Shown piece after piece: positions 33,019-41,643 of a stretch of DNA of 64,000 bases; within the stretch, counting starts at the first letter, position 1, and each line of letters starts with the position of its first letter. The stretch is from Pseudomonas abyssi (GTDB lineage Bacteria > Pseudomonadota > Gammaproteobacteria > Pseudomonadales > Pseudomonadaceae): the NCBI RefSeq assembly GCF_002307495.1, contig NZ_NTMR01000019.1, positions 62,001 to 126,000 on the forward strand, read 5' to 3'. The position numbers were made by a program, and so were the translations under genes. The notes under the pieces were generated by a model, which saw only the letters and a program-made list of their open reading frames with translations, did no database searches and had not been told where the DNA came from.

Positions 33019-33645
33019 TCAGGGGCGGCCGAAGGACAACAAAAAATCCAGCTGCTCATTGGGCTCGGCGGTTTGCTTCACCAGCTTGCCGTGCTCAAAC
33101 TGCAGACGATATCCGCTGACGCCGTTACCGCTGTCGATGATGGCTTTGAGCAGGTCGTCGATAGAATCCGGGTTCTCATCGCCGGTCAGCGGCGGCAGGC
33201 GGTCAACGTGCAGCTCGCCGCTGTGCTCGAGCGGCAAATTGATATCCGCGTAATGCCAATAATCATCGGACAGGCGCGTGGGCTCTACGCCGTTGATCGG
33301 CGGCGGGATGCGGTCTTCGGCTCTACGCTTGCAGCTGGGCCAAAGGCTCTGCGTGCTCGCCCAACTGCCATCAGGCGCGCTCCCGAACGGGTCGAGCGTA
33401 TTGGCATTATCAATAGAACGCGGCCTTGCGGAGTCGTCAGCGCCAGCCGGTGCATGATTGGTGTAGACGCTTTGCAGCATCAACTGGCCGTCGATCACAG
33501 CGTAAGTGACGACACTGCCGCTGGGCGTCCAGGTATCGGCATGGTAGGGGCAAATGCCGTGCTCGTCAGGCGAGAAGGCGCCGCCGGAGATCACCTGGAA
33601 GGCGATACCGTCGAGTAGCAGTGTGCTGGTCTGGTAGGCGCTCAT
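33019..33645 (-). CDS. Hypothetical protein, conserved-looking, 208 aa
   Basis: I do not recognise the family. It is a soluble, acidic protein without signal peptide or membrane segment, starting MSAYQTSTLLLDGIAFQVIS and ending FLLSFGRP. It is rich in short polar turns (PDEHGICPYHADTWTPSGS). The start at 33645 is chosen because the frame upstream to 34017 runs through a decayed fragment of a cation exporter. It lies between the zinc exporter promoter and the toxin-antitoxin pair. Confidence 0.6.
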   Translation of the reverse strand: MSAYQTSTLLLDGIAFQVISGGAFSPDEHGICPYHADTWTPSGSVVTYAVIDGQLMLQSVYTNHAPAGADDSARPRSIDNANTLDPFGSAPDGSWASTQSLWPSCKRRAEDRIPPPINGVEPTRLSDDYWHYADINLPLEHSGELHVDRLPPLTGDENPDSIDDLLKAIIDSGNGVSGYRLQFEHGKLVKQTAEPNEQLDFLLSFGRP

Positions 33646-33734
33646 GGGGTGACTCAAGGGTGGTAGCTGAACGACTGGAACGTTGAGCGTTAGTAGACCA
33701 ACTAACGGCGCTTTCGACAACCGAGTGGATGCAC

Positions 33735-33830
33735 AAGGAGCCCTAAGGAGTGTTGCTGTGAGGCGGGCGAGCCGGCAAGGCAGCAAAAGCCCCCCAATCG
33801 CCAGCGAAAGCGAGTCCGTCAGCATCAGCA
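33735..33830 (-). pseudogene. Decayed duplicate of a cation-exporter gene fragment
   Basis: The stretch 33735-33830 closely matches about 32586-32685 inside the intact exporter gene, with substitutions and a short gap. Read on the minus strand it still gives MLTDSLSLAIGGLLL against MLTDSLSLAVGAFAA in the gene. No start, metal motifs beyond this, or downstream part remain. It lies in the 366-bp gap between the hypothetical protein and the toxin-antitoxin pair; nothing else was recognised there. Confidence 0.72.
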
Positions 33831-34011
33831 CCGACTGAGCTGCCCAGAGCAGGTTGGGTGAATATTCGCTGCCTAAACACACCATCACTGTGAGCGAGTG
33901 TTGGCGCGTTGAGCCACAGGGTGCAGTAGCCCTGGCTATCGGGTGCCCACAAGAAGCATTCATGCTACATTTCTGAGCTATCAGCAACACACCTCGGAGC
34001 CAAGGAAGGCC

Positions 34012-34722
34012 ATGCACCTCGACACTGCTATGAAAGACTCAGACACCATTAGCTCACTGCTGGGCATCGGGCTTTATAGCCTGCCTGAAGCGGCAACCTA
34101 CACGGACATCCCGGTAGACCAGATAAATCGCTGGGTGTTTGGCTATCGTGCTGCCGGAAAGCTGCACTCCGGGTTATGGCAACCCGCACTAGCTGGCCTG
34201 GAAGAAAAGACCCTTAGCTTTCACGACTTGCTAGAGATTCGTTTTGTACATGCATTTCGTCAGTACAACGTTAGCCTGCAGGCGATTCGCGCAGCAGCAG
34301 CACATGCCAGAGAGTGGTTTGATCAACCATACCCCTTTACCTGCAGACGTTTTCAGACAGATGGAAGGACCATTTTTGCTAGCGTCATGGAAGAAACGGG
34401 CGATGAGGCACTAATTGACTTGGTAAAGCGGCAATACGCTTTCAAGCAGGTGATAAGCGACTCGCTATACGCCGGCATTGACTACGACCGCGAAGGCGAA
34501 GCACTACGCTGGTACCCGCTAAAGAGTAATAAATCCGTAGTTTTGGACCCGGCACGGCACTTTGGCAAGCCTATTCTGGCCAAGTCGGGTATCGATACCG
34601 AGACCGTTGCTGCGGCGTATCAAGCAGAAGGTCAGAGCATTCGGCGGGTTGCAAGCATTTACGAGCTAACAGCCGCCGAGGTAGAGGCCGCCCTGAAATT
34701 CGAGCGCAAGGATGCCGCGTGA
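34012..34722 (+). CDS. DUF433-type antitoxin with N-terminal helix-turn-helix
   Basis: 236 aa. The N-terminus resembles a MerR/excisionase-like helix-turn-helix (GLYSLPEAATYTDIPVDQINRWV). The last 60 residues match DUF433 (VVLDPARHFGKPILAKSGIDTE, then AAYQAEGQSIRRVASIYELT). This is the partner of PIN-like toxins and probably the autorepressor. The start at 34012 follows an AGGAAG-like site; an ATG at 34030 is an alternative. The toxin gene starts with a GTG overlapping its stop by 4 bp. Codon use is less GC-biased than that of the neighbours, suggesting acquisition. Confidence 0.78.
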   Translation: MHLDTAMKDSDTISSLLGIGLYSLPEAATYTDIPVDQINRWVFGYRAAGKLHSGLWQPALAGLEEKTLSFHDLLEIRFVHAFRQYNVSLQAIRAAAAHAREWFDQPYPFTCRRFQTDGRTIFASVMEETGDEALIDLVKRQYAFKQVISDSLYAGIDYDREGEALRWYPLKSNKSVVLDPARHFGKPILAKSGIDTETVAAAYQAEGQSIRRVASIYELTAAEVEAALKFERKDAA

Positions 34723-35126
34723 AATTTTTACTGGACAACAATTTGCCGCCAGCCTTAGCCAAGGCACTAAATGAACTAAGCAAAATCGACAACCACCAGG
34801 TTGTCGGGCTAAAAGAGAAATTCGCGCCCAACACTTCCGACATCGAACTTGTTCAGCAGCTCAAGACAGAGGGTAACTGGGTGCTGGTATCCAAAGACAA
34901 GTTCAGTAAGGGGAATATGGAAAAACGCGCAATCCGCGAGTCAGAATTGGCTGTATTTATCCTTGCTAGACAGTGGCAAAACGCGCCCTATTGGGATGTA
35001 GCGCATAATCTGGTGCGATGGTGGCCTGCCATCACAGGACAAGCAGAGCGCATCAGCGGTGGCGGCGTGTTCAAGGTAGCTTGGCGCTATTCCCCTCCCG
35101 GCAAGTTCGAGGTGCTGCAAGTATAG
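34719..35126 (+). CDS. PIN-like toxin (DUF5615/VapC45-like)
   Basis: 135 aa, GTG start. Family pattern KFLLDNNLPPALAKALNEL with the first acidic residue at Asp6, then DIELVQQLKTEGNWVLVSKDKFSKG with further conserved acidic and Lys-Asp residues. Such proteins are presumed ribonucleases of type II toxin-antitoxin pairs. Coupled to the DUF433 gene by overlap (GTGA). Target unknown. Confidence 0.75.
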   Translation: MKFLLDNNLPPALAKALNELSKIDNHQVVGLKEKFAPNTSDIELVQQLKTEGNWVLVSKDKFSKGNMEKRAIRESELAVFILARQWQNAPYWDVAHNLVRWWPAITGQAERISGGGVFKVAWRYSPPGKFEVLQV

Positions 35127-35544
35127 CCAGCTAACATCCCTGCTCCCGCCTAGGTAGGGCATTTCCGCTACGACGGTTACATCTGCTCGCTGGCCAAGCC
35201 GATCCAGAACAGGTTGGCGCTCACGCAGGTTGCGCGATTTTATTAGCGTGGCTTATGCTTCGAGACAAGTGGATTGGGGGTGCCCGGTCGGCGCTATAGC
35301 CTCGGTGAGTTGCACCGGGGCTTTTCGCTTTCTACAGGTGAAAAATCTTCAATTCCATTCCTTCTTAACCCTCTCCCACGCATTCACGTTCACTGGCGCG
35401 GCGACACTTTCTGTTCAAGACCTCAAATGCGTTATGGGATTGCGGGCTTGAGAACAGCTAGCCCGATTGGCGATACGCGCGCGTTGATGCTGAAGGGCGG
35501 GCCGCTGGTCGAGCGGGAGCTCGACCTTTCCGGAAGGCGGCGGG
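35127..35544. other. Intergenic region between the toxin-antitoxin pair and hsdS, 418 bp
   Basis: No gene with family support was found. A short plus-strand frame around 35160-35245 reads like a protein fragment but matches nothing I know. A hairpin terminator lies at 35299-35325. This gap is the left border of the restriction island; no attachment-site repeat was recognised. Confidence 0.5.
35299..35325 (+). terminator. Rho-independent terminator-like hairpin
   Basis: GCCTCGGTG-AGTTG-CACCGGGGC with one G-T wobble, followed by TTTT. On the plus strand, 170 bp after the toxin stop. Confidence 0.6.
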
Positions 35545-36972
35545 TCAGGCTTTTGCCTTGCGCCCGCGCTTGGCCTTGGGCGCAGCGGCGCGCTGGGCCT
35601 TGATACGCTCCAGCAGCACGCTGGCGGGCTCGTCGTTCGGGTCCTGCGGCACCAGTTCACCGCGAAACGCCTTGGCCAGAATGCTTTGGGTCAGTTTGTC
35701 GATCCGCTCCTGCGCAGCGGCAACACGGGCTTCCAACTGATCGGCAAAGGCGAATAGCTGCTCGACGCGGCGGACGATTTCGGTTTGTTCGCTGCCATCA
35801 GGAATCGGGACTGGTAGTGCTCTGAGTTGCTCAAGATTAAGAGTTGGTCGTGCCACCTCTCTTGAAGAGCCTTTCATCCAGCTTAAAGCCAAACTTGTGG
35901 AGAGCCATAGATAAACGTATTTGGCGGAAACTTCACGAATTGGAAGTTTCGCGACCGCTCTTGCAATGTTAAACCCTGCGCACTCGGCTGGAATAATCGC
36001 TGTCTCTCCAATTCCAGCCCCAACGACAGTGACGAGGATTTCCCCACCCTTAACTTGTGAGCGCCGGTATTCGTTATGCGTGTCTACAGAGATCTTCCGC
36101 AGTTGTGATGTGTCAACAGAACCTGACTTGAGATCGCCTGCTCGGATTAGATAAACCCCATCTGGATCGTCAGTGCCCGGCTGCACAACGCCATAGCAAA
36201 GTGCCTCATCAGGTGAAACTAAAAAGCCAAGGCTGGCCCATTCCCAGTTTTCAGGTATGTGTGGCAGCTCTTCAAAAAAAACAGGAGTGTGCTCTTGCTC
36301 TTTAGCAGGGCGAGCAGCTTTGAGGGTTTTAATGGTTTGCTCTGCTCGTCGCTCTGGGCTCATGCTCCGCCACTCCTCCGTCAACCTCCCCGAAACCGCC
36401 GCAGCAAGTACGGATTGGCGGAAGCGTTTGAGCAGGGCGGGGATGCCGTCGATGCGGGCTTTCAGGGTGTCGACCTGAGCCAGCAGCTCGTCGAGTTTGG
36501 CGGCGATGCGGGTTTGTTCGGCGGCTGGAGGTAAAGTAAATGGTGCCTCTTTTGCTTGCTGAGTTCCCAAGCGCGGCATCCGCATCCCATGCGAAACACT
36601 GCTCACATACTCAATGAAGCACGGGGCGCGCATTGAATAGAAAAGGTAATTCGCGTCGATGGGGCCGGGCGAAATGGCAATGATTTCGCTGGAGCAAAAC
36701 CCATCCTTATCAGCCCTGACCACTTTGTTCAGATAGGGCCGCAGCTTTCCATAAAGCACATCACCTGCATAAAAACGATTCTTCGTGCTTTTCGGCGCGC
36801 GCGCTCCAACGGTTTTTCGCTCCAGTACCTTGCCCGTATCGCACTCAATATCCTCAAGTTCAAGAAGCCAGGCTTCTGGTTGCATCTCAGCTGGATCAAC
36901 TGTTTCGTTATGGGCGTAGTTCACAACCTGTCCCAAGGTGGTCTGAACCCAGCTTTCGGGCAATTCACTCAT
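35545..36972 (-). CDS. hsdS: Type I restriction-modification specificity subunit HsdS
   Basis: 475 aa DNA-recognition subunit with two target-recognition domains. The first runs from MSELPESWVQTTLGQ to about 155, then a conserved helix (AAEQTRIAAKLDELLAQVDTLKARID). The second runs from LPHIPENWEWASLGF to about 400, then a second matching helix (SEQTEIVRRVEQLFAFADQLEARV). A Lys/Arg-rich tail ends the protein. Both halves look intact, implying a bipartite recognition site. It overlaps hsdM by 8 bp and is the last gene of the island operon. Confidence 0.94.
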   Translation of the reverse strand: MSELPESWVQTTLGQVVNYAHNETVDPAEMQPEAWLLELEDIECDTGKVLERKTVGARAPKSTKNRFYAGDVLYGKLRPYLNKVVRADKDGFCSSEIIAISPGPIDANYLFYSMRAPCFIEYVSSVSHGMRMPRLGTQQAKEAPFTLPPAAEQTRIAAKLDELLAQVDTLKARIDGIPALLKRFRQSVLAAAVSGRLTEEWRSMSPERRAEQTIKTLKAARPAKEQEHTPVFFEELPHIPENWEWASLGFLVSPDEALCYGVVQPGTDDPDGVYLIRAGDLKSGSVDTSQLRKISVDTHNEYRRSQVKGGEILVTVVGAGIGETAIIPAECAGFNIARAVAKLPIREVSAKYVYLWLSTSLALSWMKGSSREVARPTLNLEQLRALPVPIPDGSEQTEIVRRVEQLFAFADQLEARVAAAQERIDKLTQSILAKAFRGELVPQDPNDEPASVLLERIKAQRAAAPKAKRGRKAKA

Positions 36973-38542
36973 CTCCAGTCTCCTGAACCACCGAAAGCCC
37001 CATCACCTCCGCCAGCATTCTTTTCTGCTGCTCAGCCTCATCCCCGGCACCCAGCGCCTGCATCAACTGCTCCAGCTCGCGCAGCGCCTCGGTCAGCTCG
37101 CTCATGGCTTCACCGGCCAACACTTCCGGCGCCGGCAGTTCGCTGGCATCCAGGCTATCGCCATCCTTGAGCCAACTGATATCCAACGAATCGCCACGTT
37201 CGGCAATCTGCTCGCGGGTAAATACGCGGAAGCGACTGAGCTCACCAACACCGTCGACATTCTCGGCGCGCGGGCTGTTGCCGTTCGGGTCGCTGCCGTA
37301 GGCGTCTTCAAAGGGTTTGAGGTGGGTGTCGCCGAAGGGGGAGCGTTTGCCGAAGCTGGGCATATTGCTGCGCAAGTCAAACACCCAGGTGCGCTGGGTG
37401 CAGTTTTCTGCCTGCAACGGGTCGGTGGCGCTGCCTTTTTGGAAGAACAGTACGTTGGTCTTTACGCCCTGGGCGTAAAAGATGCCGGTGGGCAGGCGCA
37501 AAATGGTGTGCAAGTTGCATTTGTGCATCAGGTCGCGGCGCACCTCGGTGCCAATGCCGGCTTCAAACAGCACGTTGTCTGGCAGCACCACGGCGGCGCG
37601 GCCGCCGGGCTTGAGATTGCGGTAGATGTGCTGCAGAAAGGCCAGTTGTTTGTTGCTGGTCTTGAAGGTCAGATCGTCACGGGTGTTCGAGGCTTCGCCG
37701 CCCTTGCTGGTGCCGAAGGGCGGGTTGGCAAGGATGATGTCGGCGCGGGGCAGGCTTTTGCCGGCTTCGCCCAGGGCGTTACCCAGATGCACTACGCCTT
37801 CGTCATCACCTTCCATGCCGTGCAGCAGGCAGTTCATCAGCGACAGGCGGCGGGTGTTGGGCACCAGTTCAATGCCCACGAAGGCCTGGTTTTTCTGAAA
37901 GGCGGCGTCTTTGGCGCTGAGGTCCAGATAGTTGTCTGTCTGCTCGCGCATGTACTGGTCAGCGGCTACCAGAAAGCCGGCTGTGCCGGCGGCCGGGTCC
38001 TGAATCACTTCGCCGGGTTGCGGCTTGATGCAGCGCACCATGCTGTTGATCAGCGCGCGCGGGGTGAAGTACTGGCCGGCGCCGGACTTGGTTTCGCTGG
38101 CGTTCTTTTCCAGCAGCCCTTCGTAGAGATCACCCAGGCCATCTTTCTGGGCGCTGAACCAGTCGATCTGGTCGAGGGTGCGGATCATCTGTTCCAGGTG
38201 GCGTGGTTCGCGCAGACGGGTTTGGGCGTCGGCGTAAATGGCGCTGATCAGCGGGTCTTGGTGCACCAGATTGCCGTCGGCGTCTTTGCCGGTGGAGAGG
38301 CTGAGCAGAATACGCTTGTAGTCGTTCAGCAGGTTGATGCCGGATTTGCCGTTCAGATCGGTCCAGCGGCAGCCGGCGGGCAGCGGGTGCTTCTCCAGCA
38401 GCCCGGCTTCGGTGTTCTCGTGCACCATCTTGATAAACAGCAGCAGCACCAGTTCGGTGACGTAGTCGCTGTAGTTGATGCCGTCGTCGCGCAGTACGTC
38501 GCAGAGGTTCCAGAGTTTCTGCACGATGTCGTTGTTGGTCAT
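36965..38542 (-). CDS. hsdM: Type I DNA methyltransferase subunit HsdM
   Basis: 525 aa N6-adenine methylase. N-terminal HsdM helical domain (DIVQKLWNLCDVLRDDGINYS), SAM motif I IQDPAAGTAGFLVAADQY, and catalytic motif IV LANPPFGTSKGG. The start MTNNDIVQ at 38542 is the family start, 7 bp after the fic stop; the frame extends upstream to 38590 inside fic without support. With HsdS it forms the methylase that protects host DNA. Confidence 0.95.
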   Translation of the reverse strand: MTNNDIVQKLWNLCDVLRDDGINYSDYVTELVLLLFIKMVHENTEAGLLEKHPLPAGCRWTDLNGKSGINLLNDYKRILLSLSTGKDADGNLVHQDPLISAIYADAQTRLREPRHLEQMIRTLDQIDWFSAQKDGLGDLYEGLLEKNASETKSGAGQYFTPRALINSMVRCIKPQPGEVIQDPAAGTAGFLVAADQYMREQTDNYLDLSAKDAAFQKNQAFVGIELVPNTRRLSLMNCLLHGMEGDDEGVVHLGNALGEAGKSLPRADIILANPPFGTSKGGEASNTRDDLTFKTSNKQLAFLQHIYRNLKPGGRAAVVLPDNVLFEAGIGTEVRRDLMHKCNLHTILRLPTGIFYAQGVKTNVLFFQKGSATDPLQAENCTQRTWVFDLRSNMPSFGKRSPFGDTHLKPFEDAYGSDPNGNSPRAENVDGVGELSRFRVFTREQIAERGDSLDISWLKDGDSLDASELPAPEVLAGEAMSELTEALRELEQLMQALGAGDEAEQQKRMLAEVMGLSVVQETGDE

Positions 38543-38549
38543 GGTGGTC

Positions 38550-39674
38550 TCAGTCGGGGGTGTGGGTTTGCGGGTAGGCCGCAAACGCATTGCTGTCGTA
38601 GGTCATCAGTGTCACCAGCTTGGGGTGCACGAAGAGCTTTTCCTTGCCGGCGGCTATTTCGCTTAGCACGCCGACGTCGCAGAGCTGCTTGAGGTAAACC
38701 GACGCGGTTTGGCGCTTGGCGATCTGTCGCTCGACCAAGTCACTGATACGGCAATAGGGCTGCTCGAAGATCAGCTGCAGCAGCTCATGGCTATAGATTT
38801 TTGGCAGGGCGTTGCGCACATGGTCGCTGGTGTGCTCCATCAACTGGCGAATGGCGGCAATCTTGGCACAGGTCCAGATTGAGGTTCCCTCCACGCCCTT
38901 GAGCATAAAGACAATCCAGGCCTGCCAGTCGGCATCGCGGGTTACCTGAGTGAGCAGGCGGTAATAGTCCTGCTTGTGCTGCACGATATAGCGGCTCAGA
39001 TAGAGGATGGGCAGCGTAAGCAGCTGCTGTTCTATCAGGTAGAGCACGTTGACGATGCGCCCGGTGCGGCCGTTGCCGTCGAGAAAAGGGTGGATGGCCT
39101 CGAACTGGTAATGACTCACGGCCATTTTGATCAGCGGGTCGGTGTCATCCGACGCGTGCAGAAACTGCTCCCAATTGGCGAGCAGGTTACGTATGACGGC
39201 CTCGCCCACCGGTGGGGTATAAACCACCTCGCCGCTGGTCTGGTTGGCGATGACGGTGCCCGGTATCTTGCGCACGGTCATGTCTTGCCCCTTGAGGGTG
39301 CTGCAGATGTCGGTCGCGGTGGTCACGCACAGCGGGCGCTGCTGCAACTGCCGGTAGCCCTGGTACAGCGCCGTGCGGTAGCGCAGCGCCTCTTTGGTCG
39401 CGGCATCGGCAGCGCTGTCTTCCTGGGCAAATTGGAACAGCCGATCCATCGTGGTGACGATGTTCTCTATTTCCGAGCTGTCTTTGGCTTCGAGCAAGGG
39501 CAGCAGGTTGATCAGCAGGGTCTGGTTGGGCAGCAGCTCACCGGCCTGCTTGAGCTCAGCCAGCGCGGCCCGGGCACCGATGCAGGCCTTCAGCACCGGG
39601 ATGCTTTCTAGTGCCTGCGGATCGGGTGGTAGCAGTGGCAGGGTGTTATAGGGGTGCTCGGGGTGCCAGGTCAT
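38550..39674 (-). CDS. Fic-domain protein (class II, autoinhibited) with C-terminal winged helix
   Basis: 374 aa. N-terminal Fic-associated domain, an inhibitory motif SSEIEN (66-71, fitting [S/T]xxxE[G/N]) on an N-terminal helix, the catalytic loop HPFLDGNGRTGR (His195), and a C-terminal winged-helix region (about 300-360, RISDLVERQIAKRQTASVYL). Fic proteins of this build AMPylate target hydroxyls and are held inactive by the Glu of the inhibitory motif. It sits between rloB and hsdM and seems co-transcribed with hsdMS. An array of TGTCGA dyads lies directly upstream and may be its own operator. Confidence 0.92.
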   Translation of the reverse strand: MTWHPEHPYNTLPLLPPDPQALESIPVLKACIGARAALAELKQAGELLPNQTLLINLLPLLEAKDSSEIENIVTTMDRLFQFAQEDSAADAATKEALRYRTALYQGYRQLQQRPLCVTTATDICSTLKGQDMTVRKIPGTVIANQTSGEVVYTPPVGEAVIRNLLANWEQFLHASDDTDPLIKMAVSHYQFEAIHPFLDGNGRTGRIVNVLYLIEQQLLTLPILYLSRYIVQHKQDYYRLLTQVTRDADWQAWIVFMLKGVEGTSIWTCAKIAAIRQLMEHTSDHVRNALPKIYSHELLQLIFEQPYCRISDLVERQIAKRQTASVYLKQLCDVGVLSEIAAGKEKLFVHPKLVTLMTYDSNAFAAYPQTHTPD

Positions 39675-39692
39675 GTTCAGTCAGCCGGGTTA

Positions 39693-39773
39693 TGTCGACA
39701 GGTTGAGCAGTGTATGTCGATGCTATCGACACAACAAGCAAACGTGTCGATATTTTTGTGTATTTTCGACACG
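39693..39773. promoter_or_regulatory. Array of three TGTCGA/TCGACA dyads upstream of fic
   Basis: Three inverted repeats share the half-site TGTCGA: TGTCGACA (39693-39700), TGTCGATGCTATCGACA (39715-39731), and CGTGTCGA (39743-39750) paired with TCGACACG (39766-39773). They fill the 182-bp rloB-fic gap, which is AT-rich. Probable operator of the fic-hsdM-hsdS unit; the C-terminal winged helix of Fic is a candidate binder. Confidence 0.72.
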
Positions 39774-39856
39774 AAATCTCGCACGCTATTTCAAGTTAAG
39801 GCTGTTGATAAAATAGCGCTCGCTGTTATTTCAACATGAGGGCGGTGCCGGCCGGA

Positions 39857-40387
39857 TCAGCGCTTCCCCAGGGCTTCCCTGACCGCTACAACGGAGGTGT
39901 TTGTGGCTGCATCAAGCACGCCCCTGGAGAAACGCTGTCGGTACGACTTGCTGTCGGTGTGAGGACCATCCAGCAACGGATGTAACCGAGCTTTCAATGC
40001 CGCAGCCTGCGCGTTGTTGGCGACCCTTTCACCCAGCACCTCCAATAGTGCGCCTTCAAGGCACACCGGGGTCCATTCAATGATGTGGTAGCCATGCTTC
40101 CTGGCCTTGTCGCGATCTTGCTGGGTCAAGGGTATATCGGAATCCAGGACAATATATCTCTGGTCAAACGGCAGGTGGTCATACTTTCTTGTGGCGTTGG
40201 TGATGATATTGCCTGGCGAGCCGCCGGATTGTTTTTCTATGGTCGGTTTTATGCCGTCGTTATCAGCATTTATCTGCTGGTTCATGTGCTTGATAAAGGC
40301 TTGGTCATCAGCCCCCTCGCCGACAATCAGCAGGGTCGTTTTGCTGACTAGGCGCTGCTGCTTGTGGTGATTTCGCTTCCTGGCCAT
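39857..40387 (-). CDS. RloB-family protein (AbiL component II-like)
   Basis: 176 aa. Positively charged N-terminus, then LLIVGEGADDQAFIKHM with the conserved Glu of Toprim-like folds, and IVLDSDIPLTQQDRD with an acidic pair. This is the RloB pattern. RloB genes were first noted in type I restriction loci and pair with an AAA ATPase, as in the lactococcal abortive infection system AbiL. It starts 6 bp after the ATPase gene. The presumed action is nucleic-acid cleavage triggered by the ATPase; the activity is inferred. Confidence 0.82.
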   Translation of the reverse strand: MARKRNHHKQQRLVSKTTLLIVGEGADDQAFIKHMNQQINADNDGIKPTIEKQSGGSPGNIITNATRKYDHLPFDQRYIVLDSDIPLTQQDRDKARKHGYHIIEWTPVCLEGALLEVLGERVANNAQAAALKARLHPLLDGPHTDSKSYRQRFSRGVLDAATNTSVVAVREALGKR

Positions 40388-40393
40388 GGCGGA

Positions 40394-41578
40394 TCACAAA
40401 GTCGGGACGGCACCGAGGGCGCCAGTCATGTACTTGGCGTACAGATTATCGTCGGCGCGCAGCCCGGTCATATCGTCCAAACGCCAGGCTTCACTGGCCT
40501 GATTGCGTTTCTCGACCAGATACACCTGATGCTTTTGTAGCAGGTTAAGCACCTCGGGGGTGTGGCAGGTAAAGATCAGTTGCGCTTGATGCGGGTTACT
40601 GTGGTCAAACTCGAACCATTCCAACAGTCGCGGCACAAGATGCGGGTGCAGGTCATTGTCCAACTCGTCAATTACCGCTACACCACCCTGGCGCAAGGTT
40701 CTCAGTATGGGCTCAAGCAGAACAAAGGCCGACTGGGTGCCGCTGGACTCCTCAAAAAAGGGCAGCTCAAAACTGCCTCCATCTGCCGTCTGATGCAGGC
40801 CGAAAGGAACAAAGAGCTTTTCTTCCTTGCCAGTCTCATCGATCCGAGTCAACTCGCGGATTCTCACTCCACTCAAGCCGAGATCGAACTGACTTATTGC
40901 TTTCGACATCTGCTTCTGGAGTTCTGGATCCTGCTGGAACTGCTCTGCCGCCTCAATAACCGCCCCGTGCTGAAAATGCACGCGTCCTGAGCTGATGACG
41001 TTCGATTCAATGTAATTGAAAAACTCGATAAAAGGACGAGCTTCGGCTACGTCATAACTGTGGGCTGCGGCGATGAGTGAAGCGGTACTGCGCAGCTTCT
41101 CTGCCTGAGCCTTGGCAAAGGGAAAGCCTTTTTGCTTGAAGCTATAACCATGAGCGGTTTTTTCTCGCTTGAACACGTAGCTGAACTGCGTGCTGGTTTT
41201 TTCATAGAGCGCCTCAGCAATAACGGCTGTATTGGTCAACTCCAACTGGTAACGGTAATCCACGCCCTGGTGCATAAACTCCAGCTCAAAGTGACTGGAT
41301 TCGGTGCTGTGTAATTTATGGGGATAGAATGGCAAATTGCGATCAGGGGCGACCCCCAGAAAGGACTCGGTTACGAACCAGCGCAGGAACGCTAGCGGCT
41401 TCACAAACTGGGTTTTGCCTGAACCGTTTGCGCCAACTACAGCGACTGTCTTGTTGTAGCGCTCACTCCCAACGGTGATGTCGTAACCGGATGGGGTGGG
41501 CTTTTTGCCCAGCCCGAAGTCGATGATGGCTTCACCGGCAAAACTGTAGAAGTTCCTGAAACTCAGATTCTTTATCAT
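40394..41578 (-). CDS. RloA-family AAA/ABC-type ATPase (AbiL component I-like)
   Basis: 394 aa. N-terminal MIKNLSFRNFYSFAGEAII, the usual start of OLD/RecF-like AAA_15/21 ATPases, Walker A GANGSGKT (49-56), and a late Walker B VAVIDELDNDLHPHLV followed by an H-loop region IFTCHTPEVL. With the RloB gene 6 bp downstream it makes a two-gene defence module. It resembles AbiL and, more remotely, the ATPase-Toprim pairs of PARIS or Gabija type. A 65-bp gap separates it from hsdR. Confidence 0.85.
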   Translation of the reverse strand: MIKNLSFRNFYSFAGEAIIDFGLGKKPTPSGYDITVGSERYNKTVAVVGANGSGKTQFVKPLAFLRWFVTESFLGVAPDRNLPFYPHKLHSTESSHFELEFMHQGVDYRYQLELTNTAVIAEALYEKTSTQFSYVFKREKTAHGYSFKQKGFPFAKAQAEKLRSTASLIAAAHSYDVAEARPFIEFFNYIESNVISSGRVHFQHGAVIEAAEQFQQDPELQKQMSKAISQFDLGLSGVRIRELTRIDETGKEEKLFVPFGLHQTADGGSFELPFFEESSGTQSAFVLLEPILRTLRQGGVAVIDELDNDLHPHLVPRLLEWFEFDHSNPHQAQLIFTCHTPEVLNLLQKHQVYLVEKRNQASEAWRLDDMTGLRADDNLYAKYMTGALGAVPTL

Positions 41579-41643
41579 ATTCTTGGCGATTCAACGAAAT
41601 TTTGTTGATTCTGCGCTTATGGGTTGTATGTATCAAGCAGAGA

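Noticed and set aside
33646-34017. N-terminal extension of the 208-aa hypothetical protein to 332 aa
   Set aside because: The extension reads through the decayed exporter fragment and has no ribosome site; the ATG at 33645 is preferred.
35160-35260. Remnant of an integrase or other island gene, or a tRNA-end attachment site
   Set aside because: Translation in all frames gave only short unrecognisable pieces, and no tRNA-like cloverleaf or matching repeat at the other island edge was found.
37322-38692. 456-codon plus-strand frame, rich in Val/Ala/Gly
   Set aside because: It is antisense to hsdM and the end of fic; the minus-strand methylase motifs are intact.
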